Assembly: GCA_020310875.1 (NCBI GenBank)
Contig: CM035422.1
Span: 49,943,607-50,007,606, forward strand
DNA: 64,000 bases
From: Ceratopteris richardii
Lineage: Eukaryota; Streptophyta; Polypodiopsida; Polypodiales; Pteridaceae
Direction: 5' to 3'
Notes under the pieces: model-generated
Told to the model about the DNA's origin: nothing
Database searches by the model: none
The model's input: only the letters and a program-made list of their open reading frames with translations
Shown: in pieces, positions 24,549-36,698 of the stretch
Layout: the number at the start of each line of letters is the position of its first letter
Numbering within the stretch: the stretch's first letter is position 1
Made by a program: the position numbers and the translations under genes

Positions 24549-25830
24549 CTAATATGATTGATCCTTCAATCCTTTGTAATGTCATGAAGTTCAATTATAA
24601 ATTTGAACTTGCTAAGCTTCAAAGGTTTAGTCATCATGTATGCACATTGCTTTTGAGTTGAGACATATGAAAGCTCAATCTCCTTTCTTTTAATATTCTC
24701 CGCAACATAGTGGTAATGGACTTGAATATGTTTGATCCTAGCATGCTAAATAGGATTAGCTACAAGATGCAAGCAACTCATGTTATCACCAAATACTTGA
24801 GGAATGGATGTTTTTACTCCTAAATCAGAGTATAGTGTCTTAATCCACATTGATTCTTGATTGGCATTAGCTAATCCCTATATTCAACATTTGTGGATGA
24901 GCGAGAAATAGTAGGTTTCTTCTTTGATGACCAAGAAAAGATTTTAGAGCTTAAAAACGAAGGAGGACTAGAGGTACTTCTTCTATTATCTCTTGATCTT
25001 GCCCAATCTACATTGGAGAAGATCTTAATGTCTATATCATAAGTGTATGAATAGAATAGGCCTTCATAAGTTTTTCATTTGAGATACTTGAGAATCCTTT
25101 TGGCTACCTCCATATATGGCTTCCTATATGTATGCATGAAGTGGCTCAAGACACTCACACTATAACAGATATCTACCCTAGTCAAAGTAGCATAGTTGAG
25201 ACTTCCCACTAAGCTTTGATAGTTTGTCACATCTTCATGAGCTCACCTTCATAAGCACTTAGCTTTGAGTTTACTTCCATATGTGTACTTGCAACCTTAC
25301 CTATGAATAAAAAATTATCTACCTTAGGATCAAGTTTACCTCTGATTTGTGATGGCATATGTGCATTTGCAATGCACCCAAATAGTTTTTCCAAGCTTGA
25401 TCTTCTTCCATTCCAAGCTTCATAAGGATTCATTCCTTCCAAATATTTTGAGGGTAACTTTTTTATGAGATAGGGAATGGTATATATTGCCTTTGCCCAT
25501 ACGTATTTGGACAACTTCTTTTCATTTAGCATGGACCTAGCTGCTTCCATAATGGTCCTATTTCTCCTTTCTACTACCCCCTTCTACTTAGGTGCATATC
25601 TGGTACTGATCTCTCTTTTGATTCCACTTTTGTGAAAGTAAGAATCAAAATCATGGGAGAAGTATTCTCCCCCTCCATCACACCTTAGTCTCTTTAGGGT
25701 TTTATCTGTTTGGTTTTCTTTAAGTGCTATGTACTTCTTGAAACATGTAAACACATCATCTTTATTCTTCATGAAATAAAGTACTAAAATCATTAATGAG
25801 AGACATATAATATTTTTAGCAAAAATTAAG
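24549..25830 (-). pseudogene. Ty1/copia integrase and RNase H fragment
   Basis: On the minus strand, copia integrase blocks are seen (RCDGGGEYFSHDF, SGIKREISTRYAPK, then NRTIMEAARSMLNEK and YEAWNGRRSSLEKL). A large deletion removes most of RT. Stop-ridden RT end and RNase H follow (LVGSLNYATLTRVDIC-like; then HYHYVAENIKRKEIELSYV and TKPLKLSKF near 24600-24720). It is the only copia-type coding material in the window, and is old and truncated at the integrase N-terminus. Confidence 0.75.
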
Positions 25831-26970
25831 GTGCTAAGTTTGGGCTAATTTACAAAATCTTTTACCTATAAAATTATAGATGCCTTAGAAAAATACACCA
25901 ATATCCCGAAAGACCTTGTTTGCGTGTTTGCAACCCCTAAACTCTGAATCATACAAAATCCGTTTTTTGAGCTCTAGAGTGTGTTGGAAAGCTTGTTGTC
26001 ATAGGGTAATTTGAAGTTGACCCTCCGTGGGATTAGGAAACCTAAGGGAGCTCTAGAGAATATTTTATCAATACAAAAAGGGTTTTTAAATTGTGCGAAT
26101 CAAATTGTCTATCAACCGGAGTTAAAAGCTTGAGCTAAACTTTGAACTTTTACAAGATCATTAAGAGCTCTTGGAGAGACCAAAGCAATGTGCTTGTGTG
26201 TGCAGGCTTGGGAACGCACATCGTGGGCATACAAGTGCAACAAGGAGAAGTGACTTGAGGTTGGAAGATCTCTCAACCCCCTCAGTCCATTCCTAGCTTG
26301 GGCTAAGTATGATTAGAGGTTTTGATTGATTAGGGGCATGATAGGAACACTCAAGTTCTAAGAGCCTTTAAATTCTCAAGTCTAAGAATAGATTGATTAC
26401 AGTCAAGGGACAACCTAAGGGCAAAGAACTTAATTTGATTGGATGAAAAACATGAAGTACGACAAACTTGTGTGCTCTTGAGGATGCATATTCAAAGATA
26501 AGGAAATACATCCTAAAAAACTTTAAAAGGAAGAAGTAATTGATATCAAGGAATCATCAACGTGGTTGTACAAGGGTCATTGGGCTAATCAGTAGGGCTT
26601 ATGAACCTTAGGTGAAGAAGACACCTAGGGAGAGATCGACAAAGTATTAGATCATATGAGGCTAGTGTCAACCATATAGCTAGGTCTTGGGCCCACCAAC
26701 TTAGCAATTATCCCTATATACTCAGTTAAGAAACAAGTGATTCATATGCCCTTTAACATGGAATGACTAGAAGGAAGGGCAAACACAACATATTTATAGA
26801 CAATAAAAGGTCCCTATAAGAGGAAGTTGGAGTATATTAGGACCAATTGATTGGGTGCATGCATCTATGAGGATGGCTAGTGACGATCAGTTGTCCAACT
26901 CAAAAATCCTCATCAACCCTTCCGACTTGAACACCCAATGGTTAAATTCAAAGAGGGCTCATATATTGAT
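25831..26970 (+). pseudogene. Decayed leader and gag N-terminus of an A-like element
   Basis: The DNA aligns with the leaders of A (about 1960-2870) and C (about 28200-29300): the TTTGAAGTTGACC block and the run into gag with stops (YIRTN and EDG blocks near 26830-26880). It ends abruptly at about 26970, where it is fused to the last part of an A-type LTR. No intact ORF. Confidence 0.7.
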
Positions 26971-26971
26971 A

Positions 26972-27163
26972 AGAAAGTAATCCAAGAACTCCATTGCTTC
27001 TCACTCTTTGTCTTGCCGTGTGTGCGCGTGTGTGTGTATGTGTGTGCATGTTTGTGTGCTTCTCACTCACGCACTTGTGCCTCCACTTGCTCGAGGTCTT
27101 CATACCATCCTCACGTCTTCCCGGATTGACATTAAAGGAGGTGCTACTCATCACTGAGCTACA
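26972..27163 (+). repeat. Truncated 5' LTR of element C (3' end only)
   Basis: It matches about 733-922 of the element A LTR, including the TG-rich tract, and ends GAGCTACA. The upstream three quarters, with promoter, are missing. The join to gag-derived DNA falls within a shared AAAGTAAT-like sequence. Confidence 0.85.
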
Positions 27164-27171
27164 CCAAATTT

Positions 27172-27189
27172 TGGCGCCGTTGCCGGGGA
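27172..27189 (+). other. Primer-binding site, tRNA-Asp (element C)
   Basis: TGGCGCCGTTGCCGGGGA is a perfect complement of the plant tRNA-Asp 3' end, 8 nt after the LTR. Confidence 0.92.
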
Positions 27190-29089
27190 TCGAGCTTTCA
27201 GGACGAGCGTGTGATGGTAAGAAGTAGAGTTGACGCGTTGGAGTTGTAGGTATTTTCTTCACTTTCATCTATTTTCTTGTTTTTTCTTCACCATCTTCAT
27301 CACCATCATCATCATCACCATCTCCCACCTCCATCTCCATCATCACGAAAATTTTCAGTTTTGATCATATCACCATCTCCACCTCATTTCTCCTTCATTC
27401 TACTTGTGAGAGAGAGCGATATTGCTTGCACTGTTTTTGCATGTTTCTTGAGCATTTTGCAGGTTCTTGCTGAATCATTAACCCCAGCACATTGCGCAGG
27501 TACGGAATACTCAGAAACTGTCTCACAGTCGCCAGCCTCTGTCGATCGCGATCGACAGAAAATTCGATCATTTGGTAAAACAAAGTTCACCACAAGCACA
27601 AGCATGATGAGCACATCCTAAAACACTAAAAACAGTAGGAAAAATCCGTGGTTCTCTGTCAATCGCGACCGACAGACTCTGTCAATCGCGACCGACAGAC
27701 CCTGTCGATCGCGACCGACAGACCCCATGACCGATTGACTGCCACGTAGGACCCTGTCAATTGCGATTGACACCGTCGATCGCGATCGACAGCCACGACC
27801 GACACCTTTGTCAATCGCGATTGACACCGTCGATCGCGACCGACTGAAATTCAACAATTGATTGACTTTTATGCGTAGCCACGTGTCCATCGCGACGGAC
27901 ACATCCCCGATTGACTGAAATCACGGCAAAAAACCCGGAAAAAGTGTCGATCGCGATTGACAAAACTCACGACCGACTCTGTCGATCGCGATTGACACTG
28001 TCAATCGCGACTGACGTGTCGATCGGGACCGACAGGCCCCGACGGACACCTCTGTCAATCGCGATTGACAGACCTGTCGATCGCGATTGACAGGCTTTTC
28101 GGCCAAAAAAATTAGGGTTTTTTATTCTAAGCTTTGGAGATAGTTTTTGGGCATATTGGTCTAGCAATTAGTGAGTTGTGAGGTCCCTACACAGGTGCTT
28201 TTGAGAAAAATCCTGTGATCTATTAGCCTGTTTGAACCCTGTTTTAGCACCAGAACCCTGAACTGACATAACTCTCTCATAGGAAATCCGTTTGCTGTGA
28301 TTCTTGTTTTATTGGAAAGCTCGTGGGGAGCACAACCAAAACATCGACTAGTTATAGTTAAGTAAGATCAGGATTATTAGAAAGGGTATTTTGAAGTTGA
28401 CCATACCCAAGGGGAACAAAGTTTAAGGATCTCTAGAATTGTTTTCCAAAAAATCACAGTGCAAATTGGTCTTGAGCTAACTTTGGAACTCTTACAGATC
28501 TATTGAGAGCATCGAAGGGCATTCTAAGCAAGAGTAAGTGCAAGCTTGGGAACACACTTCCTGGGCACTCAAGGGCAACCAAGAAGGAAACAAAAGGTTG
28601 GAAATTCTCAACTTCCTTTGTCAATTCCTAGCTTAGGCTAAGAACGACTAGTGATAGAAGTAAGCCAGGGCGGCGGTAGGCAGTTATCAAGTTGAAGACT
28701 ACCTAAATACTCAAGTTCAAGATAACTACATAATCTTTGTACGATTGAGAACCCTAAAGGAAAAGAATTTAACGTGGAACGATCAACTTAAAGTACGAAA
28801 AATACTCAAGTATTCCTGACGATGCAATATCAGACAAGATCATAAACATGATAACACACTAAAAAAGAATCAAGTGATTGATACCAATTGATCGGCAACG
28901 AGGTTGTACTCTGGGCAAAAATCGGGCTACTTAACTAGGCATATGAAAATAAGATCAGGACGGCATCTAGTAAGGGATAGAAAAAGCCTTAGGTCTTCAG
29001 AAGCTAGCGTCAATCATACTGCGAGGTCTTGGGCCCAGCAGTTGAGTCACCACTCGCATTACCCTAGCTCTGAGACCAGTGAATCAGAG
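27190..29089 (+). other. 5' leader of element C with palindrome array
   Basis: This 1.9-kb leader has no gene. After a CAT-rich tract (about 27290-27350) comes an array (27537-28093) of units like CTGTCGATCGCGATTGACA, irregularly spaced, with 13 exact TCGCGA by my count. Each unit is itself a near-perfect palindrome (TGTCAATCGCGATTGACA). From about 28200 it aligns with the leader of element A. Open frames across the array are repeat artefacts. Confidence 0.85.
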
Positions 29090-31446
29090 ATGTCTCAAGG
29101 CATGGACAGACCTACGGGAAGTTCAGGAGTGCCATACTTGCACAGAGTAGAAGGCCCTTACAAAACACAGTTGGAATACCTTAGGACCAATCGATTAGGT
29201 GCTAGCATCTATGAGGACGGCCTAGGAAGATCTGTGGTACAGATTAAGAATCCTGACCAATCCATTGGACTAGAGCACCCCGCTGTCAAGTTTGAAAACG
29301 GAGCATACTTGGACAAAGAAGGAACTATATACGTAGTCACCAATCACCCAGATAGGACAGACGAATTCGGAAATGTGATCTCAGAAGCGGATTTAGGTGA
29401 GTTGGAGGAAGGAAACATGGGTGTAGAACCTAGGACCCCTCGTGGAAAGTCAGTGCTAACAAGGATCATCACTCCCGAGTGGATTCCATAGGACAATAAG
29501 AGTATAGATCTGCTGCTAAACCGAGAAACCGATGAAGCCTTTTGGAGGTATAAATCAGACAAGCCAATTGATATAGGGACAATCATGATCTATGAGTTTA
29601 AAGATCCAGATAGCCCAGGTAGAGTGACCTACTTAGATCGTTCTTCGGAAAGGATCTTTGTGGTTACAGAAAATGATAGGCACGCTTACACTTGGAGGGG
29701 TGAATTTATTTTCCCCCAACCAAGATCGAATGTTTCCTATGGTCACCCTGGTGCTGGAACATCCCAAGCTCATGGAGCCCAAAGAGACATACATAGAGAT
29801 AGACCTGAGGTAAGCTTTGCCAACTCAGGGGGCAGAGAAAGAACGAGGACGGAAACAAATAGAGTAGAGCCTGGGGTACTTAGAGTCCCAGGACATCGAA
29901 GAAATGCCGATGAGTTCCCTCTACCACGACCTAGAGAGCACACAAGGACTTTGAGACCAACCCAACTAGTTAAGTCCATGAAGAACTACTTCGATGGCAC
30001 GGGAGATCCATACGATCATGTGGCTGAGTTTAGGCAAGTCTTGAGAGCTGAACAAGTGGAGGATTTATTCACGCAGTATAATGCCTTTGGTCTAACCCTT
30101 AGGAACACATCCCTTACGTGGTTTCAACCATTGAATGAGAGACAGTTCAGGAGCATAGACCAACTCCTAGAGGCTTTCATTATTGAATTCTCTAAGAGTG
30201 GCATAAGGCATAATACCTCCTCATTGATTCACAGCTTCAAGCAAACCCCTCAAGAGATCGTGAGACTTGCAGGAAGAAGATTCAGGCAATACTTGGAGAG
30301 ATGCCCTGTCCCTGAGTTACCCACACCAGCTAAGCAAGTGGCTTTATTCTTGGATGGATTGCTAAGTACCAAATTGAGATCCTATGTGTACTTGAAGGAC
30401 CCTAGGACCATAGAAGAGTGTGTACGCATGTGCATTGACATCGAGGATAACCTAGGGGAGGAGTTAGAGCTTTCTAAGATATACAAAGATTTAGATAGTG
30501 CCCTAGCCTCTCTTCCACGCAATCCACATCAATTGAGGAACTTGCAGAGAAAGTGGCTCAGACATTAGGTGTCTCTAGCAAACAAATCCCAAGGTTTGTC
30601 CCTGTGAAAAGATGCTATGCTTGTGGGGGTGACCATATGGCGAACGTGTGTCCCATCATGGCTCAACCCCAAGTGAATCCTAGTAGCCAGTACTGCACCA
30701 TAGAACGAAGGTACACCAATCACACCGCGCAAGATTGCCCATACAACAAGCCGGCGGCTAGGCAACCCTACCCTCAGCCATACCCTCAGCAAGGCAGATA
30801 CCAGAACCAATACCCGCCACAACAGTATACTAGGCCTCAGCAAAATTACCAACCGCAATATCAAGCCCAGCAAAGGCCTCAGCCTGTGTTAGCACAGCAA
30901 CCCCCTACCCCAGCTAATGTGATCCCGGTAAAATATGCAGCTGCAGAAGAGAACCTGAATAGAGCTATAGTCCCTGTAACACCATTGCTTTCTGAAAGTG
31001 ACCCGAGTGACCATAGCTTTGATTCTACACATATCGATAGTCCCCAGGCCTACTACATGCAGTCTCCGGAACATGGGGAGTCCTACTATAGTGAAGAGCC
31101 AAATGAACCTAGTTGGGAGTCAGATTACACAAATGTCATGTACGCAAACCCCAATCCTAGACCTCAACCTAGGCAGGTAAGACCCCCATTCCCTAGAGGA
31201 CCATGCTATAGATGTCAGGGAGATCACCTCATTCGTGATTGTCCCTTACCTCCACCTACACAACCCCAGTCAGTGACGATCCACGGCTTTTGCCAAGAAT
31301 GTGGAAAGGAGCATCTCCTACGAGATTGCCCAAAGAACCCTAATAACATGCCTAAAATCACTCCTATCAATGTTGTTGGGTTAGTTGTAGACTCCACAGG
31401 GAGTGTGACTTCCACTGCACCTGTGCAAGTGATCACAAGAGCCTAA
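29090..31446 (+). pseudogene. gag, element C
   Basis: ATG 29090 (MSQGMDRP) is chosen as the first ATG conserved with A. The frame has TAG at 29489 and continues to a frameshift near 30530, then runs open to TAA at 31444. The N-terminal domain is followed by a Ty3/gypsy capsid (AEFRQVLRAEQVEDL, LTWFQPLNERQF, GRRFRQYLERCP) at about 29990-30470. Nucleocapsid knuckles of the short form CX2CX3HX4C follow (CYACGGDHMANVC, CYRCQGDHLIRDC, CQECGKEHLLRDC). A degenerate CX8HX4C copy (CTIERRYTNHTAQDC) and a Gln/Pro/Tyr-rich linker lie among them. It binds the genomic RNA and forms the particle by family analogy. Confidence 0.85.
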
Positions 31447-34137
31447 GCACTACAACAAAACCAAGGTGTTGGTCAGGAAAAGAGCCCCGAGGTGAGTGAA
31501 ACAGAGAGCACGACAAAGAAGAGGACTAGAGCGTGGAAAGATAGTCGGGAAAGAATGAAAAGACAATGGGCTAAAAAGATGAGTGAACTTGAGGAGAGCC
31601 TCAGAGAAACAAAGGCCAGGATAACTGAACTCACATCTCAAACTCCCTCTCACACTACTCCACCTCCACCATTTCCAACTCCATCCGAACCGCCACCTTC
31701 CAACCCGCCTCACCTAAACCCACCACCCCCAAGAGTAGGATCAGTCTTAGCAGATCCCACTCCCGAGGACCTTAACATGATGCTTAAAGCATATCAGGCT
31801 AGAATCCAAGAAGGGCCAAACGTGACTGATCATGCAAAATGCTATCCTAGAGCAGAACTAGAGCTAGAACGAACCAAAATTTGTGCTAAGATGGTGGAAT
31901 TGGCTCAGACCATGTTTGAAGCCAGTCGCCTATTTAACATCTCTAGTTCAACAAAGACACAATTGCACTTTGAAGGATTGTTAGAAAGAATAGAGAAGCT
32001 AATTGCACAATCAGAAAAGGAACCCTCTTCTCAACATAAGGACAAGGCAAGTGAAAGAGCAGGTCTTCCCGCACAGGAAGCATATGTGCCTGAAGCTTAT
32101 GTGCCTAACTCTACGGAGCCAGACACATCATTTTCCATGAATCGGTTCACACCAGAATTCCTACGCGAGATTCAAGAAGACAAATGGGCTAAAGAGAGTG
32201 AAGTCCCTCCTCCTATTGAACTTGTGGATGATGCACACGACCAATTCCCACAAGACATCCCATCCATTTACGAGGGGCATGAGAGCACCCACTCTCAGGA
32301 AAGACTAGACTTTCAGTCTAACTCTCTACAAGAATTACCCTACTTCACAGGCCCATGGGAAGCTAAGTCTACTTGTATGAGAGCGCCCACGGTCATGGTA
32401 CAAAATGAGGACTCAGTCTTACCTAGGAACACAGAGGTAGTGAAAAACACTAAAGTGCAGTGCAATCTCAAGTTAGAAGAGCTACTCAAGGTTAGACCTG
32501 AATTATGGAAACATGTCGCCAAACAAGTACCAGTGATAGTGAAACCTCATTCCCAGGTAGGATCACATAGGACAGTACCAGAGATACCCTTGGATAAGAT
32601 AGGAGACATGTGTGAAGGTGAAGAAGGGAACACCTATCTTCCCATTACCTACCAAGAGTACACCACCAAGGCAATTTTGGACTCAGGTGCAGGAGTTGCA
32701 ATTACCACCACTTCCCTATGGAAGCGTTGGGGCAAGCCAGCACTCAGGCCAACGAGAATGAAATTGCAGATGGCCAATGGTCATATTGAGAGGCCCTTAG
32801 GATTGTTAGAAGGAATAACCCTCACTACATGTGGTGTTGAGTTTGAGCATACATTCGCTATATGTGACTTTAGCAAAAACCATGCCTATGAGATGATTTT
32901 GGGAAGACAGTTTATGCGACAATTGCAAGTGGTACAGGACTGGGGAACCAATTCCTTGTACCTGCAACACTTAGGTGTTACGACCAAAGTGAATCTCAAA
33001 GATTACTCTCATAGAGATGTCCCTCCTATCCAATGGAACCCCATCCATAGAGCCAAAGATGATACAGAATCGGTGCATTCCATAGGATCAGGATCCTCAT
33101 GGATGCATGAAGACACCCACTTATGGATGTGCAAAGTAGCAGTAGCAGAAGAGAAGAGAGAAGAAGCCAGAGAGATAGGTGCAAAAGAAACACATAGATC
33201 AATTCAGGACCCAGCCTATGCACCTGTAGTGTTTCCCGATGAAGAGTTTGAACCTCACGGCTGGGCAGAAATCCTAGCAACAATGGATGTAGCCATCAAT
33301 GAGGAACAATGGACACCTCACTCTGATGAGGATGGCTATGACATTTCAGTCTTCTCCATAGAGCCAATCATGGGAGAGGCAGTTCTAGAAGAATGCGAAC
33401 CTAGCCCTGATGCATTTGAGGATGCAAGTGACTCCGATCTAGAGTCAATCATTATGGACCCACCTTTTGCATCAGATGAAGAATAATTCCATGAAGTAGA
33501 ATTTCAACCCCAGAGGCATGGAGAGCTTACAAATGATGTAAGATTAGCCACACATGTGACCCCAAAGGAAGAAGGAAAGAAACGAAAGAAGAGAGAAGTC
33601 TCACCAGAAGAGGAAGAATCTTTGTTTGAGGTCCCGGAAAATTTTAAGAAGTATGAGATAGACGACAGGAGAGTCATGATAAGAATGCCTAAACGAGAGG
33701 TGCAATTAGGAGAGGCCTATGATAACAAAGAAACCACCAAGAAAATAGTAGTGGCCCTAGAAGAAGGAGAGGAGAGATGCACGTACATAGGCCATGACCT
33801 AACAGAGGAAGAAGAGCATGCGTTAATAGCCTTGCTAAGAGAATACAGAGATGTATTCGCTTGGAGTTACAAGGATTTGAAGGGTGTGGACCCTGACATA
33901 TGTTCACACACTATCCCCATGACCTCAGATGCCAAACCCTCTAAGCAAAAGCCATATACATATAACGATAATTATGCTGCTAAGATCAAGGAGGAGATAG
34001 ATAGACTGGTTGAAGCTGGATTCATCTACAAAATTGAGCACACTGAGTGGGTATCCCCCATCGTAGTGGTGCCCAAGAAGAATGGCAAGCTGCGTGTATG
34101 CATTAACTTGAAGAAGGTCAATGCAGCCACAATTTGA
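31447..34137 (+). pseudogene. First aspartic protease and pre-RT region, element C
   Basis: This is the same frame as the zinc knuckles, open 31492-33486 and 33556-34134, with single stops TAA 33484 and TGA 34135. A charged/Pro-rich linker and coil are followed by a retropepsin-like domain with AILDSGAG (about 32675-32700) and MILGRQF (about 32890). Then comes the acidic linker and the start of RT (EYRDVFAWSYKDLKGVDP, then VVPKKNGKLRVCINLKKVN). In element D this region is also one frame with gag. It would mature the polyprotein and is distinct from the post-integrase protease-like domain. Confidence 0.85.
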
Positions 34138-36698
34138 GATAATTATCCGCTTCCCATCACAGAACATCTCTTAGAAAGAGTAGCAGGCAAGGAAGTGTAC
34201 AGCTTCCTTGATGGATTTTCGGGCTACAATCAAGTAGCCATTGCTCCAGAGGATCAACATAAGACAGCATTTGCCACTGAATGGGGCATATTTGCCTTTA
34301 GAGTAATGCCATTTGGGCTTACCAATGCACCAGCTACCTTCCAGAGGCTGATGTGCCATGTATTTAAAGAGTTCCTGAGGAAGAACTTAGAAGTCTATGT
34401 TGATGATCTTTGTGCCCATTCCAACATTAGACAAACCCATATTCCTGAACTCAGACAAATCTTTGACAAATGTAGAGAATATCAAGTCTGCCTGAACCCA
34501 GAAAAGTGCGTTTTCATGGTCAGGCAAGGCAAGATTCTAGGACACATAGTGTCAAAGAATGGCATATCCACTGATGAAGAGAAAGTGAGAGCCATCGCAG
34601 AACTACCTAGGCCAAAGAATGTCAAGGAAGTACAAGCTTTCATGGGGCATTGTGGTTACTACCGCCGGTTCATTCACATGTTTGCCATCATTGCAAAGCC
34701 CATGTATGGACTTCTGACTAACTTTGAGTGGACTAATGAATGTGAGAACTCCTTCCAGGAGCTTAAACGAAGATTATGTTCAGCACCAATCTTGACCACA
34801 CCAGATTGGAACAAGCCATTTCATGTTCATGTGGATGCATCCAATTATGCTATTGGGTGTGTACTCGCGCAACCTACTGGTGAAGGTAATATGGATCTTC
34901 CAATTGCCTATGCTAGTAGACAATTGAATGCGGTTGAACGAAATTATACCACTACAGAGAGAGAAGGATTAGGCATGGTATATGCGGTTAAAAAGTTTAG
35001 ACATTACTTGCTTGCAAATAAGTTTAAATTTTTTACTGACCATCAGGCACTGCTATATCTTGTGAACAAGCCATGTAATACAGGTAGATTAGTAAGATGG
35101 TTTCTCTTACTAATGGAATATGACTTCGAGGTTGTGGTAAGGAAAGGTAGGACCCACTTGAGAGCAGACCATCTCTCTAGACTCACATCTGGAGAAGCCC
35201 CACAAGGAGTGTCGGATGACCTTCCTGATGCTTACTTGTTTAATTTGGAAGTGGTGCCACAGTGGGCTAAACCACTAGTGCCAGTCTTGACATACGGGCC
35301 TAACCATCCAGTAGTAAACACACAAAATAGAGAGGTTGTGAAAGCCCAAAAGTACCACATCATGGCAGGAAGCATGTACAAGCACACAGATCAAGGGATT
35401 TTGGCTTGTTGTGTGGAAGAGGATGAGTACGCTAAATGGTTGCAATTAGCACATGTAGGTGCATTAGAGCAACACTACTCAAAGCAACGAACCCTGCAGA
35501 CACTAAGGAGACTCGGAGTGCATTGGCCGACTATGGAAGCTGATGTCCAAAAGTTGTGCAAGGAATGCCCAATCTGCTGCACTAAACCACTTGTGGAACA
35601 TGCCACTCTTTATCAAGTGTCCATAGTGCCAGACTGGAGTGAACCACTAGTTTCCTTCCTGAGGACGAAAACTTTCTCTCTGGATATGACCTTGGCTAGG
35701 AAAAGGAGTTTAGAACAAGAAGCCCTGGATTACTCACTCATTGGTGATAATCTATACAAACGTGGTAAAGACGGTTACCTGAGACTATGTGTCCATGAGA
35801 GTGAATATCTTAAGATCTTGGAAACTGCTCACCAAGGTGTAGCAGGGGGACACTTTGGACCAGATCGGGTGATCAAGGCAATACTATTTGCGGGCTTCTG
35901 GTGGCCGACCCTTCACATGGATGCACATACCTATGTGAAACGGTGTGATGTTTGCCAGAGAACTCAGTATCCTATACGTAAAGATGAGATGCCACTGAAA
36001 CCTATGATGGGTGGACGTGCATTCTCTAAGTGGGGAATAGACTTCGTAGGTCCTATTAATCCCCCAGCTAAGGGTTCCCATGCGGAATATATCATTGTTG
36101 CCACAGACTATCTAACAAAGTGGGTAGAGGTAAAAGCCACAACGAAGAACGATGCTCAAACAACTGCTAAATTCTTGTTTGAGAATGTATTCACAAGATA
36201 CGGGCTACCTATAGAGCTAGTTAGTGATAGAGGCACTCACTTCTTGAATGAAGTTATTGAAAATCTGCTCCAAGAATTCTTGGTAGTGCATAAGAAGTCT
36301 GCCCCCTACCACCCACAAGCTAATGGGCAAGCCGAAAGCACAAACAAGATTCTGTGCAATGTGTTGACCAAGCTCGTGAATAATAAACGCTCTGATTGGG
36401 ACAAACAGCTACACCATGCTGTTTGGGCATACCGAGTCGCCTACAAAACGGTACTCCAAGCCACCCCCTTTCAGATGGTATTTGGTCAAAATGCAGTGCT
36501 ACCATTGGACTTCTTGATACCTACATTGAAGGTAGCACAAGAGCACGAATGGACGGGTCATGAACTATCCTCTAGACTTTTTGACCTTGAACGATTAGGA
36601 GAAAGAAGACTAAGGGCAGCTGCAGGGATATATGCAGCTAAGAAACGACAGAAGGCATATTTTGATGCCCACGTTAAGGATAAAGGTTTGAAGGCAGG
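34138..36698 (+). pseudogene. RT, RNase H and integrase with two HHCC modules, element C
   Basis: An uninterrupted frame runs from 34138 to 36807, of which the part before 36699 is element DNA. RT has FGLTNAPATF and the active site YVDD at 34396-34407. RNase H has HVDAS and TDHQALLYL. Two zinc modules of identical spacing HX6HX30CX2C follow (about 35448-35585 and 35826-35955). The DDE core has D in GIDFVGP (about 36040), D in VSDRGTHF (about 36226) and E in NGQAES (about 36336). It ends abruptly after GLKAG, at LTR-E. Loss of the C-terminal domain and the upstream stops make it inactive. Confidence 0.88.

Larger units (their letters stand above)
26970..36698 (+). mobile_element. Element C: near-complete gag-pol of the A family, truncated at both ends
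   Basis: It keeps the last 190 bp of the 5' LTR, a perfect PBS, the leader with a palindrome array, gag, first protease, RT, RNase H, two HHCC modules and the integrase core. It is cut in the integrase C-terminal region (after GLKAG) by LTR-E at 36699. The second protease, W-x-P-K ORF, ORF3 and 3' LTR are absent. It supplies the parts missing from A and so shows the full plan of the family. Confidence 0.88.

Noticed and set aside
27537-28093. CRISPR-like look of regularly repeated short palindromes
   Set aside because: The units vary, spacers are short and themselves repeat-derived, no cas genes are present, and the setting is a plant retrotransposon leader.
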